Below the pieces are notes generated by a model, which saw nothing but the letters and a program-made list of their open reading frames with translations, ran no database searches and was not told where the DNA came from. DNA of 64,000 nucleotides from Sporothrix humicola (taxonomy: Eukaryota > Ascomycota > Sordariomycetes > Ophiostomatales > Ophiostomataceae), in contig WNYE01000031.1 in NCBI GenBank assembly GCA_021396245.1, positions 308,747-372,746 on the forward strand, read 5' to 3'. The position numbers and the translations under genes were made by a program. Below, one piece after another: positions 34,176-46,508 of this stretch (the first letter of the stretch is position 1; each line of letters starts with the position of its first letter).

Positions 34176-36641
34176 GTGTTTCTTTTCAGCAGGCGTGAGT
34201 TCGGGGTTTTGGATCTATTCGGGATATTATATATTTTCTGGTGTATTTTTTTGGATACTTATTTTTTTCTTGTTCTTTTTGGCATTGGGCATCATATTTT
34301 CGGGGGCATATCTGTATCTCTTTTTGGACGACATCTTCTTGGATACTTTTGGGCTCCTCTTTCTTGGATGTTATTTTTGGATCGTATTTGCCTTTTGGTG
34401 TGTATTGGCTGGTTTTTCATTTTCCTCCATATATTCGGCGGCCCATTTATGACATGAATGGTTAAAACACATTTATTCTTTTTGCTTCTCTTGCACCTTG
34501 TTTCTTTCTTTTCTTCTTCTTTTCCTGGCAGACTAAAGGTCTATGATGACATTGACAGTGGCAGTGGACCGTTGACACGCTGGCACGGCTGGTTCCTGTC
34601 TTTATCTTGCGAGATCGCCAGGGCCTGTTAGCTGGAAACTGGCCAAAGTGGTGCCTCGTCCTGCTTTTTTGCCTCTTCCCCCACGTGCCTTCCCGGCAAG
34701 GGCATCAAATGGGATCTGCCGGTGCCGGTCGTTGGCACTTTCCCATTCTTATTGTGCGTCTTGTCACATAGTCACGTAATAGCATTTGCATCTCGATTGG
34801 CCAAGGCCTGGGCGAAGGAAGCGGAAACGGAAGGCACGAATGGCAAGAATTGGCAGCCTTGCAAGCAAAAAAGCAACTCAACCTGACCGCCGCCGGGGCG
34901 TACTTTCCTGCCTCTGGCTGTTTGCCCATCCCCACGCCCCATATTTTCTGTTGTGGTTTCCCTCTTCTGGGGCAAGGAGATCATGGGTTGCGTGACGGAA
35001 TGAGCGCCGTGCACACCATGTTGATAAACGAGCAAACGCAGTAGTTAGAAATGAACATTTTTTGTGTTATCGTTATCAGGCTGAGATTCAGCTGCTCAAA
35101 GACAAAGGCGGTTGTTTGAAAAGGCTGGCCGTGTAGCTGTGTAGCGCAGCTCTTTCCTCATTACTCAAAGCCATCATCAGCCGTACGTAATGGGATTTTT
35201 TACGGGCTGGGATTGGCCGGGAAGGCACTAATCGCATCTCGTCTGTGTGCCTTCCATACAGCCTCCTACCCAGCAAGTTCAGCAGGTCGCAGTTGCCCTT
35301 GATTCCGTTCTTGCTTCTTTTTGCCAAGACTAGTCTATTTCTCTTGGCTTCGTTTTCCTCGCAGAGGGAAAGAGGGAAGGAACCACAGCTTCACATTTTT
35401 GGGGGTGCGAGGCGATGATTGCGGGATGATAAAAAGAAAAAGGGAAGGCGCCAAAAACGGGAAGCCCCCCTTTCAAGATGTCGACCATCGAACCAGCCTA
35501 GAGATAGCGCAAGGGCAGAGATAAGGCTGTCTCCACCAAAGAGACGCCAGCGCGCAATGCTCCGACAACGTCCAACCACATCGAAGAACACAAATCTGTC
35601 GAGGTTTGCTTGTCCCTTTGATGTTTGCCCCCCCGGAATCTTCCTTTGTGGCAGCTTAGTCGGTGCCGTTGAGGAAACGGAGGATGACAGGGAAGGCCTA
35701 GAAAACAAATCACAAGCCAAAGGGAAAAAGAAAACTACCACAGAGACAGGAACAAGTCCCTTCAGCACCAGCGGATACACGCCCCACCCGTCTGCAGCCT
35801 TTTTGTGCTCCCTTCGCCGACATCGTTCTCGCTCCTCGGAATCCCAAGGCACGCCGTCGCCTTGTCGTTTCTTGTAGCTGCACGACTAATAAGATTGAAT
35901 ATTCGCATGCGTTCACTACTTGTTTGGCCTTGTGGGATTCGTTCTTGCGCCTCTGTGCTCCTTATCAGTTTATCAGTCATATAAGCTTCCCCATTTCCCC
36001 ATCACCCCCCATCGTCCTCCTGTTGTTTTTTCCCTCCTTCTCTGATCCTTTTCTTCTTCTTTTCTCTCTTTTCCTTTTCTTCCCCCCCTCTTTCAGCTTC
36101 CAGTCTTTCTTTTCGACTTTCTTTCTTTCCTTTTCTTCCCATACCCAGCGAAGATTGTCCCTAGCGATACCAGCAAGCTAAACGACGGTTTCCCCATTCC
36201 GCAGCGCCCACTTTCGTTATTTGTCGGCGTTCCCGAGGTGAGTTGACTCTATTTCCCATTTTGTGCTCTCATTTCGTCATGGCACTGTCCCTTTTTGGCG
36301 GTCGTACCTGTACTTCATATTGGAGATTGCTTTTTGCCCATGTTGCTCCTCCCGCTTCTGTCATGTTCGGTTCCTGAGAGTGCTTGGGCCAATATCCAAC
36401 CTAATCTGCTGTTATCAGAGCCTAGCCTCTTTTTGTACTGAGTGCTTTGTCTTGTCGTGTTATTGCCTGCTGTCCACCATTTAATACCTCGCCGTTATTT
36501 TGTTCCCCTTTCTTGTGCTTTGCGCATCTTGTCCTTCTCCCTGTCTGCTGCCTGCTGTTTTGACGACTTGAACCTGGCTGACCAAACAAGACTTTCGATC
36601 TCCACGAATACTTTCCCTTCCACCACCTCTACAAACCAAAA
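34176..36641. other. Intergenic region and probable leader of DUF3602 gene
   Basis: The first 300 bp are T-rich and probably 3' UTR of adenylate cyclase. 35980-36180 is an extreme C/T tract, probably promoter/leader. A plausible 5' UTR intron runs from GTGAGT at 36238 to an acaag acceptor at about 36590. This fits the splice consensus, but transcript data would be needed. No other gene is seen. Confidence 0.45.
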
Positions 36642-37108
36642 ATGGCCGAGGTTCATGCCCCCGAGGTTTCGCACGGCCGTGGCGGTGCCGGCAACATTGT
36701 TAAGGATGACACCCAGTACGTCGACGGCGAGATTGTCCGCGCCGGCGTTGTCGGCAGCCACGACGACGGCCCGTACTCGACCGGCAGAGGAGGTGAGTAA
36801 GCCCCGTTCGAAGTGCCAATAGACATCTCCTTTCACTAACGATTCTAGGCGCCGCCAACATTGGTGATGCCAACAAGCGCCGTTCGCTCGAGCGCGCCGA
36901 CCGCACGCTGATTCCCGATGCTGCCGTTCGTCCCTCGGGCGAGATGACCGACTACCACACCGGCCGTGGCGGTGCTGCCAACGTGCACCTGGGCCCCGAG
37001 TCGGAGAAGAAGAAGGCGCAGCACGAGAGCAAGGACGGCAGCCCTCCGCCCATGGTTGGCCTGGCCGACAAGCTCAAGAACAAGCTCACGGGCGTCTTCA
37101 AGAAGTAA
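36642..37108 (+). CDS. DUF3602 family protein (Gly-Arg-Gly-Gly repeats)
   Basis: A 136-aa small hydrophilic protein in two exons, 36642-36792 and 36849-37108, with a 56-nt intron (GTGAGT...TAG, ACTAAC branch site). Three copies of a (T/H)GRGGA(G/A)N motif appear: HGRGGAGNI, TGRGGAANIG (interrupted by the intron) and TGRGGAANVHLGP. The pattern identifies the fungal DUF3602 family, which has no assigned biochemical role. The C-terminus (MVGLADKLKNKLTGVFKK) could form a basic amphipathic helix and bind membranes, which is inference. The start context (AAAAATGGC) is strong. The long C/T-rich promoter suggests high expression, but this is not shown. Confidence 0.85.
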
Positions 37109-40100
37109 GCGGATCGCGCAATGACGATTCCCGCTGAGACAAAGGACCGACGAGGGAGATGAGACGACGGACGATGGTGGACACGAGATGATACCTCTTT
37201 TTCGTTATTTTCATTTTTATCCTATTTAAACTTTACTTTTACCACAAAACTGCTGCCATTTTGTCTAGATAGATATTCCCCCAAGCTGCGTTTGTGCTTC
37301 TTAAGAGAGAGGGAGGCCTGTCTCTGCATCATCAGAGTTGGTCTTTTTTCTTGCATATCATATAAAAAATTGCGTTTAAAACACTACTTACGATAAATAA
37401 ATCTCGTGATATGTAAACACAAATCTCAGATATGCATCTGGCACACACACTCGCACGATATGCAATGCAGCAGTCAATATGCGCCACAAAACTCCCGAGC
37501 TGCTGCAGAAACACCGAGACCCGGTTTACAATGGCGGCAAATACTGCACATATTTACTGTGCATATTTTATTGCACACATTTTGCCTGCATAGATTGTGC
37601 TTGCAGAACGAGTGCACATATATGCAAGGGTAGGCTTAGCAACGAGCAAGATACAGTACTGTGTACAGGCAGATGGAAAGGCTGAGCAAGATGGCCAGGA
37701 TGCACATCGTCCAGATGGATAGCATTGAATATATTACCACACACTCTTCTACGCAATTCATAGTAGTCCGTACTCCGTACCCCGTTCCTACCCATACCCC
37801 TACTCCGTGCTCTAATATACTCTACGACATACTCTCTTTGTCGTCTCAAACGCCGCGAGGAGCGCAGCATTAATACTGCATTTTTAGAGCGAAAGATCTG
37901 GCCCTTTTTTGGTGTCCAAATGTTTAAGTGTTTCTTGCCACCCCTGCGTTGCGTTTTGCGGAGAAGAGAACCAAATTTTGGACATTTCTGGCCTTGAGCT
38001 GTTGTGTGCTCAGTGCACGAGCACGGCGAGCACGCAACACCCGGGTTGTCCCTTGCCGTGTCTCGTGGCGATCATTTTGTATGAGTTTGCGTTGCCTGTT
38101 GTAGATTAAAGTGAATGTGGGAAAAAGTTCAAAAATGAAAGACGACTGCGACGTCGACAGAAGATGACAGACAAGGAAGGAAGGCATTATGACCCCCACT
38201 GTTGACTTGAAGACATACGCGAAAAGTCAAGTGACTTGAATCGGCAAGATCAACCGTGCATGGGACACACTGTCGCTGAACGTGAACCTTGAAGGAAAGA
38301 GCCACCCTCTGCCTCTGGTGACACTGAGGGATCTCGAATGCAAGGTGTTCCGACTGCCATCTGCAGCCTGTTGTATCTCACATGCAGTTCATGCAGGGCA
38401 GGAGCGATCAGCGGGCTACATACGACTAGTTTGCTGCCGCAGACGGGGTACTAAAACTAAACAACGGAGTGCGCCGAGGAAGCAAGGCAGAAGAGAAGCA
38501 AAGATGGGAGAAAGCCAGAAAATAGGCAGGTACAGATGAAGCAACAACGCAAATGCAGACAGAAAACGGAATGAAGGCGTACGAGTGTTCGGGACGAAAT
38601 GAACGTCGGCGTAGGCGACATTACGCTTCTGAAGAAATATGCACGCCGGAATGCAGTATTTCTGCACGTAGCTACGATGGGAGACAGGCTCACAGGATGC
38701 AGGAGACGGAGTACGTAGTACTTGGAGGAAGTGTGAAGAAAAGGAGGCGAGAGACCATCTGCTTCGGATCCTCCCTCGATTTCCTATTTATACAAGATAT
38801 GCAAAATGTCGCGACTGAACACGGCGCACTCTGGACGTTGGCGACAGAAAGAGGAAACTGCAACGCACGTCTCTCGTCTTTCTTTCCTGTTTGGGTGCAG
38901 AAGAGGGGCCCTCTTGCTCGTTTTTCTTCCTTGACCAGGCGGCCTTGTCTCGGGCGGCCAGACGGTCGTTGTTTCCCTCTTGCTATGTTTTATGTACTTC
39001 GTACTTTCCATGTCGAAATGCATTATTCTGAGTGAAAGGGAAGGCTCAACCAAGACCCCCCTCTCTTTCCCTTGCTTCCCTCTTTTATCCCATCATGCCC
39101 TCCTCTTTTAATTCTCCTCATCCCCTCTTCTTTTGCTTCACTTGGCTTCTCCTTTACTTTACTTTGGACCCAGTCTGCTTGTTCAACTTTCTTTCTTCCC
39201 AGGATCGATCAGCGTGCTATTTCTATTTCTCAACGAAGTCCGGACTTGTTGGAACCAGCATCCTCCAACACGATTTCACGCCTTTCTATCTCGCTCCTTA
39301 CTTTTTCAACATCGAAACGACATCCCACGCTTCTGGCCCACGCTTTTCTTCTTTCGTCTCGACTCGACGCCTTTGACCACGACTGGTTGACCGCATCGTC
39401 TCCAACAGTGCCAAAATCGCCGAAGGAAACTTTAAATCGAGCCTCATCCAGATATCGCGAAACAACGGTCTACACAGAATACGGCAAAAAGGAAGCAAAC
39501 AGAAAAAGAAACCAACAAAAGAGTAAGAGTACCCAACAAAACAGACCAACAAAAGGGCACAGCTCACCACGCACGAACACTGTCACAGATCAGTCGACCA
39601 GGGTTGCAGCACGGAGCTTTTACGAGGTGCTCGCTGTCGTTGCAGCTCGTACGCAACAGAGTGGACGGGGAACACGGACAGCCCACGGGGAAGACGGCTT
39701 TTCTTTCCCTTTGGCCAGCTCTCCCAGCTGCCACCCTTTCCCTGGTGTTGGATCGACCAATACTTTCGTTTCTGCGTTTCCTCGCTTCAGCTTCCTTTCG
39801 TCACCCTCTCCTTGTTTGCTTTTCTTGGTTCCTGCGGGTTTTTTTTGCCTTTCTCTGGTGCTACTGTACGGAGTACACTTCCACAAACTGCTACATCTCA
39901 GGCTGCCTGATTTGCCTGCACTTGCCTGGCCATTCACTGTACACGGACGAAAGCTCTCAACTCACAGGTACAAGCACAAGCACAAACTATTTCTGTCGGG
40001 GCGCCACACGTTCCGCAATGCATTAGCGCGCTAGCGTCCCCCCTCTTCCTCTTTGTCTCTGTCCCCGTCGCTCGTCTTTCTTACGGCTCTCACTCACCCA

Positions 40101-40116
40101 CACACCCCTGTCAGCA
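37109..40116. other. Intergenic region, DUF3602 to atg22
   Basis: About 3 kb without a supported gene. 37320-37640 is AT-rich with CA/TA-rich stretches. 37761-37808 holds a cluster of CCGTACTCCGTAC-like short repeats. 39060-40110 is C/T-rich promoter/leader sequence before atg22, with another TACGGAGTA at 39867-39875. A 320-codon frame in this leader is low-complexity and rejected. Confidence 0.5.
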
Positions 40117-42711
40117 ATGGCCCAACAGCAGCCTCAGCCCCCTGCAACTTCAGAGCCAGATGCTGTCAGCTCAAGCTCTAATAGGGCCACCAGGCCCGAA
40201 CCCGCCGCCGCCGCCAATCAGCCGTCTGCGCCTCCACAGCGGAGCTACTTTGGTTCGCCTGACCTTTACCAAGACCCATCTCCGTCAACAATGCCTGGAG
40301 CTGCAGCTGCAACATCGACGCAATCTCCAACTTACCACGACGGACACGACGACGACAGCAACAACGGCGACAGTCAAGGCCACGACAACACCGGGAAATC
40401 CAACGCGCCACGTGTCCCGCATTCTCACTCGTCCTCTTTTGAAGCCGACGACGAGCGATCCGCCACTGGCGGTCCGCGCTCCTTTCCGTCCACCGCGACT
40501 AACAGCATCCGCGAAAGCGCCGCGGCGCAAAGGCACCAGAGACAGCACAGCGACAGCAGCAGCGACTACCACCCGGGCCAGCCGTTTCGAATGGCTTCTG
40601 TAAGAGGTAGTGGAGCTGGCGGCGGTGGCGATGGGAGCTCACGACGATCACAACGGGCACCGCGCCGTCGTAGTCACAGGCATGCGGGATCTGACGTCGC
40701 TGCTGCCTACGCCGGCGAGGACAACCGACCGACAAGCAACAAGGAGATCCTGGGCTGGTACATGTACGCGTTTGCCTCGGAAACCTATGTAATATGCGGT
40801 ATGTCGACATTTGTTTGCCATTTGTTTCCCAAGACTTCCTTGATCTAACTCGCGCTCCGTCTAGCTATCGCTTCTTTCATTCCCATTCTCCTCGAGAGTC
40901 TCGCCCGCGAAAATGGCGTCCTTTTATCCGATCGCACAACTCCTTGCCGAGCGAGCAATGCCCGTCCTGAATCTTCGCCTGCTTCTTCTTTAATGTCCGC
41001 TCTTCTTGCTCGCAGTGGCGGCTCCTCCGACTCCCAGTGTGTCGTTTATGTCCTTGGTATCGAAATCAACACGGCCAGCTTTGCCATGTACACCTTCAGT
41101 GTCAGCGTGCTGCTTCAAGCTCTGATTGTCGTCAGTATCAGCTGCGCTGCCGACCACGGCAACTACCGCAAGACTCTGCTGCTTGCGTTTGCATGGACAG
41201 GCAGCATTTCGGTCATGCTGTACCTGGCTGTGTCTGCCAAGATCTATATCTTTGGCGCTCTCCTCGCCATCGTCTCCAACACCTCCTTTGGTGCATCTTT
41301 TGTGCTTCTCAACTCGTTTCTGCCTTTGCTTGTGCGGCACCACCCCTCACTCCTGTTTGGGCGGCAGCATGACGACGACCAGCCGCGTCAGATCCAGCTG
41401 GTCGATGAAGAAGCAGAAGAAGCAGCACACGGGCAAGATCAAGGCCACGACCATGACGATCATGATGACTCGGTCCTTGGCGGAGATGATGCGACGGCCT
41501 CTCTCCTGCCACAAAACGGCAACTCCAGTGGGGCCTCGCACCTGCAATCCACTTGCACCGACGAAAACCCCATTTCTCACGAAGAGCAGACCTCGCTCGA
41601 GTTGGCGCTCTCGACGCAGATCTCGTCCAAGGGTATCGGTATCGGCTACTGTGCTGCACTCTTTGTCCAATGCATTGCCATCTTGATCGTCTTTAAGATG
41701 CACAACACGCTCTGGTCCCAGCGTATCGTGCTCTTCTTCATCGGTGCCTGGTGGGCCATTTTCACCATTCCGGCGGCCATGTGGCTGCGGCCTCGGCCGG
41801 GTCCTCCATTGCCAGCTGCTGCTATGAGCAGCGTCCGCCACACCGACAGCCGTGTTCTGGCATATATTCGGTCGTGGTGGGCCTACCTCAAATTTGCCTG
41901 GTCGTCGCTGTTCCGCACCATTGGTCTAGCCCGCCGCCTTGTCGACATCGTTCTGTTCTTGGCCGGTTGGTTCCTGTTGTCTGACGCCATCGCCACGACT
42001 TCGTCTACTGCTGTGCTCTTCGCCAAGACTTCGCTGCACATGGAGGTCTGGGCCCTCGGTCTCATCAACGTTATCAGCACCACGACCGGTGTCATCGGAG
42101 CCTTTTCCTGGGCCTATATCTCTCGCCGTCTGGGTCTGAAGCCTCTGCATACGATTCTTGCCTGCATCGCCCTATTTGAGCTCATTCCTATCTATGGCTT
42201 GGCCGGCTACCTGCCCTTTGTGCGCCGTTGGGGCGTTGGTGGTCTGCAGCAGCCATGGGAGATGTACCCGCTGGCCGCCGTCTATGGCCTTGTACTTGGT
42301 GGCCTCAGCAGCTACTGCCGCTCGCTCTACGGTGAGCTGATCCCACCAGGCTCTGAGGCCGCCTTTTACGCTCTCTATGCCATCACCGACAAGGGCTCCA
42401 GCGTCTTTGGCCCAGCCATCGTCGGTGCCATCATTGACGCGTCGGGTGAGATCCGCCCGGCCTTTTGGTTCTTGGCCGCCCTCGTCGGCCTGCCGGCACC
42501 GATTCTCTACTGTGTCAATGTCGAGCGCGGCAAACGTGAAGGCGAGCGTCTTGCAGCTGTTATTGAGGGCTACAACAGCAGCGGCCATGCTAGTGGTGAC
42601 GAGATCAACGATGGTGATAACGACGAACAAGACACCGACGGTAACCGCACACCACGGGCGATTCTCGGAGACTATGACGACGATGAGGACGACAACGAGG
42701 AACGTCGTTGA
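40117..42711 (+). CDS. atg22: Autophagy-related protein 22 (vacuolar amino-acid efflux, MFS-like)
   Basis: A vacuolar membrane permease that exports amino acids released by autophagic degradation. Two exons, 40117-40798 and 40865-42711, are separated by a 66-nt intron (GTATGT...CTAG), giving 842 aa. Residues 1-205 form a disordered Gln/Ser/Asp-rich cytosolic tail, longer than in yeast. The conserved start of the transporter is ILGWYMYAFASETYVICAIA followed by FIPILLESLARENG, and this motif spans and proves the splice. Multiple hydrophobic spans follow (for example TFSVSVLLQALIVVSI and GALLAIVSNTSFGASFVLLN). A long hydrophilic loop (41370-41620) contains His/Asp-rich sequence. The last spans include FGPAIVGAIIDASG and the C-terminus is acidic. 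The ATG at 40117 is the first in frame. Confidence 0.92.
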
Positions 42712-42950
42712 TTAACGAAAGTTTTAATATTTGTCCAAAGTCTCGCCTCAGCCTGACTATAAATGTCTGTACTTCTTGGATAGTTCTAATATGTATATAA
42801 TGGATAATGCAGTCCTACCAAACTTCTGTAGGGCTATTCTACTCATTTCATAACTCACTATAATAACTCATACCACTGTTTGAGGTCGTTGTCAATCTAG
42901 TAAATTTGGTTCGCGATTTCGAGTTCCTTTACGCGAGGCTCTGGATTATG

Positions 42951-42960
42951 GTCACGTGAC
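42951..42960. promoter_or_regulatory. Palindromic GTCACGTGAC site
   Basis: A perfect 10-bp palindrome identical to the consensus bound by CACGTG-type bHLH factors (Cbf1; in animals the CLEAR element). It lies about 240 nt after the atg22 stop, so a role for atg22 is doubtful. It may serve a downstream transcript or be chance. Confidence 0.35.
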
Positions 42961-44501
42961 ATTATCTTCATATATATACATGGAAATGCCATTTTCAAGA
43001 ACGGAGCCAGGCTGGACAAGGTGTTTGTGTTAATTCCTTCTTGATTATGGTACTGTATTGTAGTAGGATATCGCTATAAATAATAGTAGTTTATGGATTG
43101 TTTCGGGCAGCATAAAGGGGACTTCGTTTTGGACAGAGATCTTCCTGATTGTCAAAGACGGATTTGGATTCAGTACCAGTTTTCTATACGGAGTACTAGT
43201 AGTTGTTCGTCACTCGTCATAGCTTCAAACGACTAAATTGCTACTATATTGTCGAGAAAAACTTGTTGTTCAAATTAATACACCTTACCATATGGTGGAC
43301 TTATAAAGCTGCACCTTCTCGATGCCCAGCTTGCTCGATTCCTCCCAATTGCATACACCTTGTCATCCATCATGTGGGTCAGTGGCAAATGGAAAGTCAA
43401 TAAACACGTAGTCGTGGTACATAGAATACGGAGGCGGGATTGCCTTTAATGATTATTTGCCTCCTTGTTTGCCCCAGCAGTTGTGTACATTATTCACTCT
43501 CATGGTAGCTCGACAGCAATCGCATCTACCCCGCTAATATACACTTGGTCGAGGCTGGACCTATATTTCGAACAACAGAAGATAGCATTGTTGTTTCCAT
43601 TGGCATTCTTTTGATATCGCTTCGAATGGACGGGAACCGCCACTGGGAATAACTTTCAACTTGTCATCCTAGAACCTCACGACTCGGATCGCATCAATGA
43701 GGCAAGTGCTATACGGCAGACAAATCGGCAAATCATTTTCGGCAAGCACGCAAAGGCCGAAAGATAGAGTTAACGCATGCGGCTGTCGAATCCGAGTCCC
43801 AGCTCCATCGTCAACTCTTTTGCACTTTTTTATTTTGTCCCCGCTATTTATATAGACTCATACAGTCTCTAGTTGTCAAGGTAAGCATATAAACTCGTGA
43901 TGGACGTGTTGGCCCTGACTTTGCATCTTTGTCTTGTCCCTTTCCAGGACAGTACATTATATTCTTCGACGTTTATATTCTGCCTTGTTTCCGCAATTCG
44001 TTCTTTCCCGCTTTCTTCGTTTATTTGCCTTGTCATTTCAACGATTAAAGACGAAACCACCTTAGCCGCGCCTTCCTTCCTTTCCCCGCCCAACCCAACG
44101 TTGTTGTCTTCAGCCACCCAACCTCCTCCTTTTTTTGCACCAGTCATTTATGTCGCTGTTGTGGCCTAATGTGACAGACAACATAACCGCCAACTGCTAT
44201 TTGTCAGTTCATTCACTGCAACATCTTATATTTCTACTCTACGCACCGTTGACAAAAGTGATCTTTGATTTCTGATTTCTCAATTTTCTCCGTTTCGCCG
44301 TCTGTCTTCTTAACGCCCCCTTCCCCCTCGTTGGCGCTTTCCCCCTGAACGTTTATTTATTACTTATTGCACAACAAGAATTCGGATACTGCTTTCCTTC
44401 CACCACGTTCCTTCCACTTTTTTATTTTATTATCCACACCTTTCTTTTCCTTTCCTCACTTTGCCACCTTGTCACCTTTCCCACAGCATACATCAATCAA
44501 C

Positions 44502-44528
44502 CATCAATCATCAATCATCAATCATCAA
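44502..44528. repeat. (ATCATCA)n short tandem repeat
   Basis: Nearly four copies of a 7-bp unit in the presumed leader of the BAH-PHD gene. It is simple-sequence DNA and likely length-variable. Confidence 0.8.
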
Positions 44529-46508
44529 ACGGTAACCAGATAGCTTTGGATCGTAAGTTGACACTCATTTTTTGGTCAAGCACGGCGTCGTTGAAGGCCC
44601 TGCCGCTGATCTTTTCCTGTTGGCCCCTGTCTTCCCTCCTCGCCTTATTTCCCGTTTCGTCCTCAGTAGCTCCATCGCTCTTGCCCTCTCCACACATTTT
44701 CCAGCAAGTTAAAGTGTACTCCGTATTCCCAAACGTCTTGCTGCACCCCACTTCCTTCCTCTTCTGAATTTTCCTTCAACCTGGCTCGTTCTTTCCCTTA
44801 TCACCATATTCATATGTTTTGGACAATATTCCACGTCTTGCTGCTCTTTATTTTGCGTTTCCACTCTCTTCTCTTCATTTCATCTTTTCCCCATCTTCTC
44901 CATCTACTCTCCTCGGCACCCAACTCTACACCACAAACACGACGCTACCCGGCTGTCAACGCGTGCGCGCGGAGAAAAGCACGATAGCTCGACACTAGAT
45001 TCTTTTCATCTCCCTCGTTTACCCTTCTCTCCCTCCTTACGCGCTGCTATTTCGCCGCTGCTTAGCGAACATTCGACTCCTTTTTTGTCCTGTTTTCGTC
45101 TATCTCTTGCTTCTATTTATTCTGACAACAATAGCAGCTCCTTTCACCTGTCAGCTCTTTTGTCTGCTTGTCACTCCTTGCTTCAAGCGACGCGGGATAG
45201 CCCGACTATTTTCATCGCCCGCAAAGCCATATTTTCCGGTTCACCACCCACACCAAATACTCCGTACTTTGAGCGGAACCTATTTGTGCACATTCAGCAG
45301 CAAAGAAAAGCAAAAGAGGGGGCCTTGAAGAAGCTTGGACCCTTTTTGTCCCTGTGCTTATTTCATTGAGTTTTATTTGGAGAAGCCCAGTCTCATTCAA
45401 TCACAACCGCCGAGTCAATCAAGACAAGACAGACCTAGGCCGCCCCCTTCACACTTTTTGAGAAACCACCCCCTTCCTCTTTTTTTTCTCCCTTAGAAGC
45501 CAGAAACGAAGCGAGACACGGCCTCCCGCCCGCAGAGTCCGAGGATCCCCCAGTCGCAAACCACGCCGAAGCGCACGCGCAACAAACGCAAGGGCCAAGA
45601 AGGTCAACACCTTGCCAGGGACACATCGCACTCAAGCGCCACGCATATGCAGTTGCAGAAAACGCACCTTCTACCACCTGCCATTCAGCCCGCCTCCCCG
45701 TGCATCCCGGCAACACGAATCTGTCTTGTATTCCTTGTTCATTGATTGCATCCTGATTTTTTTTTCTTGGGACTCTTTCAACTCCTTCTCCCCTTCTTCC
45801 TTTCAACAGCCCCCATCCATTCCGCGCATTCACAATCGTCCTCCGTCTCGATCGGATCAACCACCTGTCAGCCTTACTAGCGGGTTTTCTTCTATCGCTC
45901 CTGTCGCTCTCCCTTTTCTTACGCCGTCCTTTTGTCCACTTTGTTCCTTGCTTTGCTTTTTTTGTTCTATACGTCAACAAACCAGCGACGAAACGGAAAC
46001 GACCGCCAACGACGAGCGCCTAGCTCAACACCAATCGCGCGCGCGCGAATTAAACCACTTCCCCCATTCTTTCCGAAAATTAGTGAACAGCACAGCAAAG
46101 CTACGAAGCGCTTCGCTTGCTTTCTGTTCCCCTCACGTGGAACTGACTGCTCCTTGTCTGCAGCAACCCGCTTGTGTCGCCCTCTTCTGCGTCGAACTCG
46201 AACACCGACTCGACCCTTTATCGACTCGCTTTCTCTGCGAAACCCAACCTCTCCGTCTGCCAACGATTTTTTGCCTCCCCTTCAGCGAAGCGATTCCATC
46301 GCGCCCATCACCACACCGTTCTACCTAGCTTCATTTCGCTCCGATCGCCGTTGCTTTCGGCAAGACTGGCAGGGCCCAACGGTCTAACGGCGCCAACGAC
46401 AACCGCACCTTTTTACTCCTCGAACCGCGACGCGACATCGCGTCATCCGACTACGAGTCCTTCGACTGCTTGTCCAGCAGAACAGAACCCAAACACAACT
46501 GCGACAAG

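Larger units (their letters stand above)
42712..46508. other. Intergenic region and long leader upstream of BAH-PHD gene
   Basis: About 3.8 kb. 42712-43860 is AT-rich, with a palindromic GTCACGTGAC at 42951-42960 and TACGGAGTA at 43187-43195. 43870-46500 is C/T-rich and probably promoter plus leader, with TACTCCGTA at 44717-44725 and 45258-45266 and a 7-bp tandem repeat near 44502-44528. Long frames here are pyrimidine-tract translations. No gene is seen. Confidence 0.5.

Noticed and set aside
39072..40034. 320-codon open frame before atg22
   Set aside because: Translation of a C/T-rich tract with long Phe/Ser/Leu runs, no domain, and it sits in the expected leader of atg22.
43700..43810. 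tcgaatccgagtccc sequence resembling a tRNA T-arm
   Set aside because: No matching acceptor stem, anticodon arm or A-box at the right distance.
45435..45980. 181-codon minus-strand frame
   Set aside because: Antisense to a leader C/T tract; rich in Arg/Lys/Gly with no recognisable motif.
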